NCBI RefSeq assembly: GCF_003429105.1
Contig: NZ_QVTD01000026.1
Location: 1 to 64,000 of the forward strand
Length of the DNA stretch: 64,000 nt
Direction of reading: 5' to 3'
Source of the DNA: Peribacillus glennii
GTDB lineage: Bacteria > Bacillota > Bacilli > Bacillales > DSM-1321
In this document: in pieces, positions 52,195 to 60,966 of the stretch
Position numbering within the stretch: position 1 is the first letter of the stretch
Layout of the letters: every line of letters begins with the position of its first letter
The notes under the pieces: model-generated
Told to the model about the DNA's origin: nothing
What the model saw: the letters and a program-made list of their open reading frames with translations, nothing else
Databases searched by the model: none
Translations under genes and position numbers: made by a program

Positions 52195-53409
52195 GTGAAA
52201 TATAGTTATCTTTCTCATCTCGAATGCCCAAAATGTTCTTCAATATATTCGGCAGAAGAAGTTCAGCAGCTTTGTCAATGTGGTTCGCCTCTATTGGCAA
52301 AATACCGGTTAGATGAGGTCAAAACAAACATCAAAAGGGAAGATTTACAGCGCAGGGAAAAAAGCCTATGGAGATACCATGAATTGCTGCCTGTACATAC
52401 CATTGAAAATGTCATAACTCTTGGGGAAGGTTACACTCCTTTGGTCACAGTTCCAAAAATCGGGGCCAAGTATGGAATTGATGACTTATACATTAAGGAC
52501 GAGGGAATCATTCCTACAGGTTCCTTTAAGGCACGCGGAGCTGCTGTGGGAGTTTCCAAAGCAAAAGAGCTGGGTGTGAAAACTCTTGCCATGCCTACAA
52601 ATGGTAATGCAGGCGGCGCTTGGTCCCTTTATTCAGCAAAAGCAGGAATCGAGTCCTTCATCGTCATGCCAAAAGAAGCCCCGGCGATTACCCGGGTCGA
52701 GGTGCATATTTCCGGCTCACATTTATATTTAATTAATGGATTGATAAGCGATGCTGGAAAAGTGGTTGCGCATCTAGTCAAAGAAAAAGGGTTTTACGAT
52801 GTCTCCACCCTGAAAGAACCATACAGGATTGAAGGCAAAAAAACAATGGGCTACGAAATTGCCGAACAAATGGACTGGAAGCTTCCAGATGTCATCCTTT
52901 ACCCTACCGGAGGCGGAGTAGGAATTATCGGCATTTACAAAGCCCTGCTTGAACTGAAAGAACTAGGCTGGATAAATGAAGAGAAACTGCCACGCCTTGT
53001 TGCTGTACAGGCAGAAGGCTGTGCCCCAATTGTAAAAGCATGGGAAGAAGGCAAGATGGAATCGGAGTTCTGGGAGAATTCAGAAACAAACGCATTCGGC
53101 ATCAATGTTCCAAAAGCTATTGGGGATTTCCTTGTGTTGCAGGCTATCCGGGAAACCGGGGGTTGTGCGATTTCCGTGTCCGAAGAAAGCATCAAAAACA
53201 GCCAGCAGGAAGTAGCCAGCCTGGAAGGAAACTTTATCTGCCCTGAAGGAGCAGCAACCTTTGCAGCGGCTAAAATCTTAAGGGAAAATAACTGGATCAA
53301 GCCAAATGAAACGGTAGTATGCTTGAATACCGGGCAGGGAATCAAATATCCTGAATCGTTTGAAGTTGAGTCAGCGGTCCTGGAAAAAGGCGAGGCTATT
53401 ATTTTATAA
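52195..53409 (+). CDS. Threonine synthase-like PLP enzyme
   Basis: A 404-residue fold-type II PLP enzyme. A zinc-ribbon-like N-terminus has Cys11, 14, 27 and 29 (CPKC, CQC). The PLP Lys is Lys112 in PTGSFKARGA. The phosphate loop TGGGVGIIG and the C-terminal NTGQGIKYP match threonine synthase of the short, archaeal/plant-like type. It turns O-phosphohomoserine to threonine, or may be a related beta-replacement enzyme, because no thr or hom genes lie nearby. The start is GTG with AGGAGTG. No T-box was seen upstream. Confidence 0.8.
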   Translation: MKYSYLSHLECPKCSSIYSAEEVQQLCQCGSPLLAKYRLDEVKTNIKREDLQRREKSLWRYHELLPVHTIENVITLGEGYTPLVTVPKIGAKYGIDDLYIKDEGIIPTGSFKARGAAVGVSKAKELGVKTLAMPTNGNAGGAWSLYSAKAGIESFIVMPKEAPAITRVEVHISGSHLYLINGLISDAGKVVAHLVKEKGFYDVSTLKEPYRIEGKKTMGYEIAEQMDWKLPDVILYPTGGGVGIIGIYKALLELKELGWINEEKLPRLVAVQAEGCAPIVKAWEEGKMESEFWENSETNAFGINVPKAIGDFLVLQAIRETGGCAISVSEESIKNSQQEVASLEGNFICPEGAATFAAAKILRENNWIKPNETVVCLNTGQGIKYPESFEVESAVLEKGEAIIL

Positions 53410-53439
53410 AAGCAGACCAGCATTGCGTTTGGCTGATTT

Positions 53440-53640
53440 TTTTTGGATTTGGCCGGATAATCTCCGGTGTTGGTCGAGTTATGGTGAGCTTTGATTGAAT
53501 TATAGAATGCCAGCTGGATTTCCACCGAATTTGGCTGAATTATTGTTGGTCAGCGTTGTTAGTCGAATCATGTTGTACTTTGGTTGAATTATGGAATATC
53601 GGCCGGCTTGCCATCTATTTTGGTTCATTTAGCCCTAAAA
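53440..53640. repeat. Degenerate tandem units of about 21 bases
   Basis: The gap 53410-53738 has no gene. It is built of loosely repeated units like TTTGGTTGAATTATGGAATAT. The clearest pair is CTTTGATTGAATTATAGAAT (53489) and CTTTGGTTGAATTATGGAAT (53578), with ATTTGGCTGAATTATTG between. The units are non-palindromic and differ from the GGGGGACTGACC family. Confidence 0.5.
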
Positions 53641-53738
53641 TTTGGTTAAAATCTTTATAGGCTTAGGCTAGATTGTACAGTGAGGAGATTCATTTTACAT
53701 GAATCTTCCACATTCCAATCATAAAACTGAACAATAAG

Positions 53739-53774
53739 CCCCCATAGAATTTCATCTCTATGGGGGTTTCTTTT
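53739..53774. terminator. Bidirectional terminator at the end of the scr operon
   Basis: CCCCCATAGA pairs with TCTATGGGGG over an 8-base loop; TTTCTTTTATTTTT follows on the plus strand. It lies just after the malL stop on the minus strand. Confidence 0.8.
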
Positions 53775-55464
53775 ATTTTTTCAATTGATAAACCACTGAT
53801 TCATATGGCCGGAGGGTGAAATTAGAAAGATCTGACACAATATGATCTTCATAGTTGCTGATCAAAAGCTCCCCTGATCTGAATTGGATAGAAGAAGGCA
53901 ATTCAAACTCGGTTTCTTTTTCATAAAAATTATTGATCACAAGAAGCATTTCATCCCCTAACTGCCTTGTATAAGCAAAAATGGAGTCATGGGTTTCAAG
54001 AATTAAATCGTATCTTCCGTACACTATGATTTCATGCTTTTTACGAAGTTCGATCAGTTTCTTATAATGATAAAAAATGGAGTGCTTGTTTTCTAAGTCA
54101 CTTTCAACATTGATCTCCGGATAATTCGGGTTGACCTTCAGCCATGGAGTTCCTTTTGTGAAACCTGCGTGTTCCGAAACATCCCACTGCATAGGTGTCC
54201 TCGCATTATCGCGCCCTTTGGCGTAGATCGATTCCATTACTTCCTCAGCATCGTAACCAAGTTCATGAACCCTTTCCTGATACATATTTTCCGATTCAAT
54301 ATCCTGATAATCCTCAATGCCCGGGAACCGGACGTTGGTCATTCCAATTTCCTCTCCTTGATAAATATAAGGAGTGCCCTTCATAAAATGAAGCAACGTT
54401 GCTAGCATCTTGGCAGATTCAACCCGGTATTTCCCTTCATTCCCGAAACGGGAAACAATGCGGGGCTGATCGTGGTTGTTCCAATACAGACTATTCCATC
54501 CGCGGTTTTCCAGCTGTTTTTGCCACTTCGACAGGTTCTGTTTCAGGTCCTCCAGGTCTAGCGGCTTCAGGTCCCATTTTTGTTTGCCTTTTTGTTTATC
54601 AAGGCTCATATGTTCAAATTGGAAGACCATATTAAGTTCGTTTCGTTCTTCTGCAGTATAAAGCTCAGCTTGATCCGGCGTGACCTTTGGGCACTCGCCT
54701 ACTGTCATGATATCGTATTTTGATAACACTTCACGATTCATTTCCTGCAGATAGTCGTGTACGCTTGCCCCATTAAACTGATAAGGCAGGGGAGTTGGAT
54801 TTCCTTCCTTGTACTCTTCGTAGGTTGGAAGGAATTCCTTTTTGGAAATCATATTGATCACATCCATGCGGAAACCGTCAATTCCTTTATCCAGCCAGAA
54901 TTTCATCATGGAATAGATGTCGTTCCGGAGTGAAGGGTTTTCCCAATTGAGATCAGGCTGTTTTTTCGAAAACATGTGAAGATAATACTCTTCTGTTTCC
55001 GGGCTGTATTCCCAAGCGGATCCCCCAAAAGAGCCAACCCAGTCTGTAGGAGGCAAGTCCCGTGTACCCGGACGCCAAATATAATAATCTCTGTATGTAT
55101 TATCTTTAGATTTTCTGGCTTCCATAAACCAGGCATGTTCATCGGAGCTATGGTTCACCACCAGGTCCATGACCAGTTTGATCCCTCTTTTATGCATTTC
55201 ATCAAGAAGACGGTCCCAATCTTCCATGGTGCCGAATTCTCCCATGATTTCCTGGTAATCGCTGATATCATATCCATTATCATCGTTCGGAGATTGGTAA
55301 ACTGGTGAAAGCCAGACCACATCGACCCCGAGCTTATTCAGATAGTCAATCTTGGAAATTATTCCCGGTATATCACCGATTCCATCCCCGTTGCTATCCA
55401 TAAAACTCCTGGGATAAATTTGATATACCACACTTTCTTTCCACCATTTTTTATTTTGAGACAC
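53773..55464 (-). CDS. malL: Alpha-glucosidase, GH13 (oligo-1,6-glucosidase type)
   Basis: A 563-residue GH13_31 enzyme of usual length. Catalytic residues are Asp201 (GFRMDVINM), Glu257 (VGECP) and Asp332 (NNHDQPR); the first conserved region is DLVVNHSSDEH. Val right after the nucleophile is the mark of alpha-1,6 and sucrose-type specificity rather than maltase. It is cytoplasmic. As last gene of the scrA-scrB-scrK operon it may split sucrose isomers or sucrose-like glucosides taken up together. GTG start with AAGGAG at 8 bases, 15 bases after scrK. Confidence 0.88.
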   Translation of the reverse strand: MSQNKKWWKESVVYQIYPRSFMDSNGDGIGDIPGIISKIDYLNKLGVDVVWLSPVYQSPNDDNGYDISDYQEIMGEFGTMEDWDRLLDEMHKRGIKLVMDLVVNHSSDEHAWFMEARKSKDNTYRDYYIWRPGTRDLPPTDWVGSFGGSAWEYSPETEEYYLHMFSKKQPDLNWENPSLRNDIYSMMKFWLDKGIDGFRMDVINMISKKEFLPTYEEYKEGNPTPLPYQFNGASVHDYLQEMNREVLSKYDIMTVGECPKVTPDQAELYTAEERNELNMVFQFEHMSLDKQKGKQKWDLKPLDLEDLKQNLSKWQKQLENRGWNSLYWNNHDQPRIVSRFGNEGKYRVESAKMLATLLHFMKGTPYIYQGEEIGMTNVRFPGIEDYQDIESENMYQERVHELGYDAEEVMESIYAKGRDNARTPMQWDVSEHAGFTKGTPWLKVNPNYPEINVESDLENKHSIFYHYKKLIELRKKHEIIVYGRYDLILETHDSIFAYTRQLGDEMLLVINNFYEKETEFELPSSIQFRSGELLISNYEDHIVSDLSNFTLRPYESVVYQLKK

Positions 55465-55479
55465 AGAGAATTCTCCTTC

Positions 55480-56454
55480 TTATTTTGCTTTTTCTAATAG
55501 CTGCGTAATTTGCTCTAAAGTAGGAATGGAACTGATTGCACCTTTACCGGTGGCTGTGAGGGCGCCGCTTGCATTCGAAAATGCCAGGAATTCTTGATGG
55601 TGTGCATGGCAAATCTCTTCAAGGGTAGCTTGAGTGGCTTGCTTGCTTAAGAGCTTGAATAGAAATCCGCCGATGAATGCATCTCCGGCTCCCGTGGTGT
55701 CCTGCACCTCCACACTATAGCCTTTGGATTCATATTTATTTGTTTTTAAATATAAGTCCGCACCGTGGGCGCCTTTTGTATAGATGATTGCCTTTACCTC
55801 ACCTGTAAACAAGGACTGGATGGCTTCCTCCTGGTTCGTCATGTTTGTAATGAACGGCAATTCTTCATCTGAAATTTTAACAATATGGGCTTTCGGCACA
55901 AATTCAAGAATGGTTCGCCTGCAATCCTCAGCACTATCCCAAAGCGGAAGCCGGACATTGGGGTCAAAACTGATCAAACTACCCTTTGATTTTGCTTGCT
56001 GGATCGCTTTTATATGGGCATGCTTCATCGGGCTCTCAACCAAATCAACCGACCCGAAATGTAAAATATCCCCTTCCCCAAACCAATCTTCTTTAATCTC
56101 ACTCGCGGTCAGCAGGAGATCGGCTGAGGGCTTGCGGTAAAAGGAGAAATCCCTTTCGCCATCCTCTCGTAATGAGACAAAAGCAAGCGCAGTATTCGCT
56201 TCGTTTGTCCGTAAAACTTGTTCGGTTTGAACACCCGCTTTTTCCAGTGTTTCTATAAGGAAATCACCAAAGGCGTCATTGCCCAATTTCGTGACCATGG
56301 AGGACGCCCCACCAAATATAGCCACTGCGGCTGCTACATTCGCCGGGGCCCCGCCGGGAGCACGTTCAAACGTTGTGACATCCTTAAGCGCCTTGCCCTT
56401 TTGAAGAGGGATAAAATCGATCAACACTTCCCCTATTGAATAAAGCCTTCCCAT
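55480..56454 (-). CDS. scrK: Fructokinase (PfkB family)
   Basis: A 324-residue PfkB kinase. It opens MGRLYSIGEVLIDFIP, with the substrate motif APGGAPANVAAAVA (about 32-45) and the ATP/catalytic-base motif DTTGAGDAFIGGF near residue 253. It phosphorylates the fructose freed by ScrB. ATG at 56454 has GGAGG 9 bases upstream. It is separated from scrB by 166 bases that contain repeat copy 6, yet malL follows closely, so all are probably co-transcribed. Confidence 0.9.
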   Translation of the reverse strand: MGRLYSIGEVLIDFIPLQKGKALKDVTTFERAPGGAPANVAAAVAIFGGASSMVTKLGNDAFGDFLIETLEKAGVQTEQVLRTNEANTALAFVSLREDGERDFSFYRKPSADLLLTASEIKEDWFGEGDILHFGSVDLVESPMKHAHIKAIQQAKSKGSLISFDPNVRLPLWDSAEDCRRTILEFVPKAHIVKISDEELPFITNMTNQEEAIQSLFTGEVKAIIYTKGAHGADLYLKTNKYESKGYSVEVQDTTGAGDAFIGGFLFKLLSKQATQATLEEICHAHHQEFLAFSNASGALTATGKGAISSIPTLEQITQLLEKAK

Positions 56455-56579
56455 TCTATTCCGCCTCCAATATGAATCTAAAAATACGTGCGTTTTTGTA
56501 TTAGACCCCGATATAATCTGGGATTTGTTCAGATGTTTGGGATATAAGCACAATAATTGGGAATTATCACACTTCAGCG

Positions 56580-56626
56580 CGGCACAGTGCCGGGGGACTG
56601 ACCCCCGATGCTTTACAGTGTTAAAG
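56580..56626. repeat. Dispersed inverted repeat, copy 6, inside the scr operon
   Basis: The core GGGGGACTGACCCCC (56593-56607) is flanked by CGGCACAGTGCC and GATGCTTTACAGTGTTAAAG. It overlaps the stop codon of scrB (56621-56623). The bases 56505-56575 beside it carry three loose 21-base units beginning GGGA. Confidence 0.75.
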
Positions 56627-58090
56627 TTCCCATTTTTTTGCGTTGAAAGCTGCTCTGCCATTTTTGGCATAAAAGTGGATTTGGTCGCATCCGGCATCAG
56701 GGAAAATTCGTGAAGTGAAGACTTCTTCGCCTTCATTCAAAAATATTTCGACGGACGATGTGTCCACGAACATATGGAACACGACTTTGTCTGCATTAAG
56801 GTTGCATGACCTGGTTGTTCCATACTCCACACCAACTTCCGCACCTGAATCGCTTCGGTCCAGAGTCACTTTTTTCTCGACAGCATCGTATTTGATGACT
56901 GTCTTAAACCCGCCGCAGGCACGAAATTCTATGCCGAATTCATCGGCGCTGAAATCAGACACTTCACATAAAAGTTCATAGTTTGTTCCGGTAAAGCCGT
57001 CGATGCGTTGCAATTCGTTATCTAGCACAACTTTTGCCGTTGATTCTTGTTTCCGCAATAATTCTAACTCTTTCACCGGCTTTTGCACAAGCCTGCCATT
57101 TTTGGCTGATAATTCACGGGGCAGGGTCAAGCAATGTGCCCAGCCATTTTTATCTGTCGGATAGTCAATTTCCGGCAGTCCCATCCAACCGACAAGAATC
57201 CTCCTACCATCGGGGCTTGCCATCGTTTGAGGGGCATAAAAGTCAAAACCTCTATCCAGTTCGCGGAAATCACCATGGTCAAAATTTCGATCAGGGAGGT
57301 TAATTGAACCTCCCATCAAATAACCGGACTGATAGATATTTTGGTATTCATCGCCCAGCGGTTGAAGCCCTTGCGGGGAAAAGATCAAAACACCTTGGCC
57401 ATCCATTTCAAAATAATCCGGGCATTCCCACATATATCCGAAGTTTTCCAGCTTTGTTTCCAGCTCTCCTTCAAATTCCCAATCTGTTAAATTTGAAGAA
57501 CCATATACCACGATACAACCGGTTTCATTTTCACGCTGAGCACCGATTACGGCATAAAACAATTCACCTTGTTTCCAAATTTTCGGATCACGAAAATGGT
57601 CTGTATAGCCTGATGGCACAGTGCTGATCACTGCTTCCTCAAGTTTCTTGATACATCCTGTTTTATCCATGACAGCCAGGCATTGGTAAGGATGCCTGAT
57701 CCAATTTTCATCACGCGTATTTCCAGTATAAAATAAAAACAGCTTATCTTCATATTCTATTGCGCTTCCAGAATATGCCCCATGCCTGTCATAATACCGG
57801 TCGGGTTCGATGCCAATTCCGGCATCCTCCCAATTTACCAGATCCTTTGATTTCATGTGGTACCAATATTTCAAACCATGCACCGGTCCCAATGGAAACC
57901 ACTGATAAAATAAATGGTAATACCCATTATAATAGGAAAAACCGTTTGGATCATTCAGCAGCCCTGTACGCGGCTGGATATGAAAAGTTTGGCGCCAAGG
58001 ACATGCATCCACTTGACGCCCCAATTGCTGCATCTCTTCCGGGCTTGCTTCATCAAGCCGCCGGTATCTTTTTTCCCTAGTCCATTCCAT
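56621..58090 (-). CDS. scrB: Sucrose-6-phosphate hydrolase (GH32)
   Basis: A 489-residue GH32 beta-fructosidase. The nucleophile Asp47 is in LLNDPNGF, the transition-state Asp in HFRDPKIW, and the acid/base Glu in WECPDYF. A C-terminal beta-sandwich ends with SSVEIFLNEGEEVFTSRIFP. No signal peptide, so it acts in the cytoplasm on sucrose-6-phosphate from the PTS, giving glucose-6-phosphate and fructose. ATG follows AAGGAGA at 7 bases. Its stop codon falls in repeat copy 6, which suggests the repeat arrived without harming the gene. Confidence 0.93.
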   Translation of the reverse strand: MEWTREKRYRRLDEASPEEMQQLGRQVDACPWRQTFHIQPRTGLLNDPNGFSYYNGYYHLFYQWFPLGPVHGLKYWYHMKSKDLVNWEDAGIGIEPDRYYDRHGAYSGSAIEYEDKLFLFYTGNTRDENWIRHPYQCLAVMDKTGCIKKLEEAVISTVPSGYTDHFRDPKIWKQGELFYAVIGAQRENETGCIVVYGSSNLTDWEFEGELETKLENFGYMWECPDYFEMDGQGVLIFSPQGLQPLGDEYQNIYQSGYLMGGSINLPDRNFDHGDFRELDRGFDFYAPQTMASPDGRRILVGWMGLPEIDYPTDKNGWAHCLTLPRELSAKNGRLVQKPVKELELLRKQESTAKVVLDNELQRIDGFTGTNYELLCEVSDFSADEFGIEFRACGGFKTVIKYDAVEKKVTLDRSDSGAEVGVEYGTTRSCNLNADKVVFHMFVDTSSVEIFLNEGEEVFTSRIFPDAGCDQIHFYAKNGRAAFNAKKWEL

Positions 58091-58160
58091 GATTTTGCTC
58101 TCCTTACGAAATTGCTTAATGATAGAAAATGTTTTGATATAACCTTGCTAAGCTAAAATT

Positions 58161-58196
58161 AAAGGAGGGAAACCAGTTATGATTTCCCTTTCTTTT
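58161..58196. terminator. Hairpin between scrA and scrB
   Basis: AAAGGAGGGAAA pairs imperfectly with TTTCCCTTTCTTT across 10 bases. It lies 10 bases after the scrA stop. The T-run is strong on the plus strand only. On the operon's strand it could partly reduce read-through or stabilise the scrA message. Confidence 0.4.
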
Positions 58197-58204
58197 TTTA
58201 TTTA

Positions 58205-59635
58205 TTAGTTTGTTTTTTGTTTTTTAGCATCACGTTTTCCAAGTACGATCGTCACAAGGAATGCGACCGCAAATGTAATCGCCATACCAACAATATAGAA
58301 GGTGATTGTTCCCGGTTTAATGGAGATGATACCTGGAAGGCCAGCAGCACCCAAAGCGATCGCTTTTACTTTGAATAAAGCAACGAATGCGGAACCAACC
58401 GCCGCTCCTGAAATTGCTCCAATAAACGGATACTTCAATTTCAGGTTCACCCCGAACATTGCCGGTTCAGTGATGCCTAGAAGCGCTGATATCCCTGCTG
58501 CAGAAGCGGTGCCTTTTACTTTCGCGTCACGTGCGAGAAGGAGTACTGCAAGCGTTGCTGCTCCTTGTGCGACATTGGACATTGCAGCAATTGGAAAGAT
58601 GAAGGATCCACCCGTTTTTGCCATATCAGCAAGCAGCTGGGTTTCTACCGCTATGAAGCTATGATGCATACCTGTAATAACAATCGGCGCGTATAAAAGA
58701 CCGAAGATGGCACCACCAACAAAGCCTGTTGTATCATATAGCCACACGAGCCCATCAGTGAGCAGGTTCCCCGCACTTCGTGTGAAAGGTCCCACTAGTG
58801 TAAACGTTAGAACTCCGGTAATAAAAATGGATAATAACGGCGTTACTAAGTTATCTAGGAAAGAAGGAACTCTTCTTCTTAAGAATGTTTCAATTTTAGC
58901 TAAAATAAAGGAAGAAACCAATACAGGAAGCACACTGCCCTGATAACCAACCTTTTCAATTTCGAATCCTAAAATTTTCCAGAACGGCACTTCGCCTTTT
59001 GCAACGGCATCAGCGTAGCCATAGCCATTTAGCAAGTCCGGGTGAACCATGAGCATACCAAGCGCCGCCCCCAAATATGGGTTGCCCCCGAAACGTTGTG
59101 TTGCGGAAAAACCAATTAAAATCGGCAAGAAAACAAAGGCCGCGTTGGCAAATGTATTAATCAAGGCTGCCAAATCCGCCATTTCAGGATAGGCTTCAAT
59201 CAAAGACTTCCCTTCAATGAAAAAGTCCTGGGCTGTCAAAAGATTATTTAATCCCATTAACAAACCGCCGGCCACGATCGCCGGAATGATTGGCACGAAG
59301 ATATCGGAAAGCATCTTAACGAATCGCTGGAGCGGATTCATTTTCTTCGCCCCGGCTTTGCTGACATCCTTTGTCGACATTTCAGATTGGCCGGACAGCT
59401 TGGCAAATTCTTTATAAACTTCATTTACAGTACCTGATCCCAGAATGATCTGATACTGCCCTCCAGTAGAGAAAGTTCCTTTTACTACATCCATTCCATC
59501 CAGTTTTGTTTGATCAACGATTTCTTCATTATTTAACACCAAACGTAATCTGGTGGCACAATGTGCTGCTGCGTCGACGTTTTCTTTTCCGCCTATGGCC
59601 GATAAAATTTCCTTTGCTATGCTGGTATAATTCAT
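58205..59635 (-). CDS. scrA: Sucrose-specific PTS EIIBC component
   Basis: A 476-residue PTS permease. The EIIB domain (1-90) has the phosphorylated Cys26 in AAAHCATRLRLVL. The EIIC domain follows with about ten helices, including IPAIVAGGLLMGLNN and GITEPAMFGVNLKL, the EIIC signature of the glucose/sucrose family. There is no EIIA domain, so it must borrow one, as B. subtilis SacP does. It imports sucrose as sucrose-6-phosphate. ATG at 59635 has AAGGGTG at 8 bases. It is the first structural gene, behind four operator palindromes. Confidence 0.92.
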   Translation of the reverse strand: MNYTSIAKEILSAIGGKENVDAAAHCATRLRLVLNNEEIVDQTKLDGMDVVKGTFSTGGQYQIILGSGTVNEVYKEFAKLSGQSEMSTKDVSKAGAKKMNPLQRFVKMLSDIFVPIIPAIVAGGLLMGLNNLLTAQDFFIEGKSLIEAYPEMADLAALINTFANAAFVFLPILIGFSATQRFGGNPYLGAALGMLMVHPDLLNGYGYADAVAKGEVPFWKILGFEIEKVGYQGSVLPVLVSSFILAKIETFLRRRVPSFLDNLVTPLLSIFITGVLTFTLVGPFTRSAGNLLTDGLVWLYDTTGFVGGAIFGLLYAPIVITGMHHSFIAVETQLLADMAKTGGSFIFPIAAMSNVAQGAATLAVLLLARDAKVKGTASAAGISALLGITEPAMFGVNLKLKYPFIGAISGAAVGSAFVALFKVKAIALGAAGLPGIISIKPGTITFYIVGMAITFAVAFLVTIVLGKRDAKKQKTN

Positions 59636-59663
59636 CTGCTTCTCACCCTTACATTTATGTTTC

Positions 59664-59793
59664 GGAACCGGTTCCAATTGGTTCTGCAAAATTTTCTTAT
59701 CGAACGGAACCGGTTCCATTTTTCTTCAAAAAAATTAATAGCATTGTTTTCGGAACCGGTTCCAATATTACCGAAAATTATGGAACCGGTTTC
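59664..59793 (-). promoter_or_regulatory. Four LacI-type operators in the scrA control region
   Basis: GGAACCGGTTCC occurs exactly at 59664-59675, 59706-59717 and 59752-59763, and as GGAACCGGTTTC at 59782-59793. Centre-to-centre spacing is 42, 46 and 30 bases. These palindromes with a central CG suit a LacI/ScrR-type repressor. The fourth, read on the minus strand (TGAAACCGGTTCCA), also fits the CcpA cre consensus. Possible -35/-10 elements overlap them but no clean promoter was picked. Confidence 0.8.
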
Positions 59794-59811
59794 AAATAGA
59801 TTATATGATGA

Positions 59812-60795
59812 TCATAAAAGATTGTCAACGCTTTCTCTTTCAATAATTTCATATTTTGTAAAGGAAATTTTGCCCAGTTCTTCCCCATTTACAAGCTTCG
59901 TGATATCCTTTGCCGCCATTCTGCCGGCTTCTTTATAATAAAACTTGGCCGTTGTAATGCCAGGATACGTGATTTCCGTGATATCATACCCGCCGAAACC
60001 TGTAAGCGAAAGATCCTCCGGTACTCTCAACCCCTTCATATAGGCCGCCTTCAGCGCACCTAGGGCAATATTATCCGTCGCACAAACAATAATCGAAGGC
60101 TGGTACTCTTCAATGATTTCAGGCACCCTTTCCATCGCTCCTTTGATGTTAAAGCTCGTTTCGAAATAATGTACGAGTGTATCTGGTTGCCCCTCCACCG
60201 CTTTTTTAAAGCCTTCTTTCCGTTTGATGCCTACAGCGATGTCTTTTTCTGTTACGCCAAGATATGCGATGTTCCGATGGCCTTTCTGGAGAACATATTT
60301 ACCCAGCTCGTAGCCTGATTCGTAATCTTTATGAATAATACTGTGAAGCTGATCATGCTGCTGTCCGACCAGGATAACCGGGATTTGGGCCTGTCTGAAT
60401 GCTTCCAAATGACCGTCCGTGATTTCAGTGGCCAGCAAAATAATTCCGGCAACCTTTTGTTTGGCGAGACTGTATATATTCTCTATTTCCCGGTTTAAAT
60501 CCTGGCTTGAATTGGATATGACCAATTGACAGTCTAGTTCACGGAGCTGTTCATCGATTCCGATCAAGGTTTGTGAAGTCGCATACGAATCGAGGCGTGG
60601 TACTATCGTGCCGATGATATTTGTTTTTTTTGCTTTAAGGCTCTGGGCAAATTTGTTCGGGGAATAGCTGTTTGCATCGATCACACGTTCAATTTTTTTC
60701 CGGGTGGCATCACTGATGGATCCCCCATTCAGGTACCGCGAAACTGTGCTCTTGGAAACGCCGGCGATTTTGGCTATATCAGCAATGGTTACCAT
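59812..60795 (-). CDS. scrR: LacI family sucrose repressor
   Basis: A 327-residue LacI regulator. The helix-turn-helix is VTIADIAKIAGVSKSTVSRYLNG (1-24), with the hinge near 48-56. The sugar-binding domain contains IIGTIVPRLDSYATSQTLIGID and GFGGYDITEITYPGITTAKF. It probably represses scrA-scrB-scrK-malL through the four palindromes just after its own stop codon, and may answer to fructose or fructose phosphate. ATG at 60795 has GGAG at 8 bases. It lies directly upstream of scrA on the same strand. Confidence 0.88.
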   Translation of the reverse strand: MVTIADIAKIAGVSKSTVSRYLNGGSISDATRKKIERVIDANSYSPNKFAQSLKAKKTNIIGTIVPRLDSYATSQTLIGIDEQLRELDCQLVISNSSQDLNREIENIYSLAKQKVAGIILLATEITDGHLEAFRQAQIPVILVGQQHDQLHSIIHKDYESGYELGKYVLQKGHRNIAYLGVTEKDIAVGIKRKEGFKKAVEGQPDTLVHYFETSFNIKGAMERVPEIIEEYQPSIIVCATDNIALGALKAAYMKGLRVPEDLSLTGFGGYDITEITYPGITTAKFYYKEAGRMAAKDITKLVNGEELGKISFTKYEIIERESVDNLL

Positions 60796-60966
60796 ATCTT
60801 CAACTCCAACAAACAACCGTTAATTATCATCATTATACATGAAGTTTCCGATATTTATAAGGGCTGGGATGACAATAATAGTTTGCTTAAACTGAGACCA
60901 TTTTTACGGTAATTTCATACGAATATAGATAAGGGACGATTGCACAAGAAGGAAAGGATTGATGAT

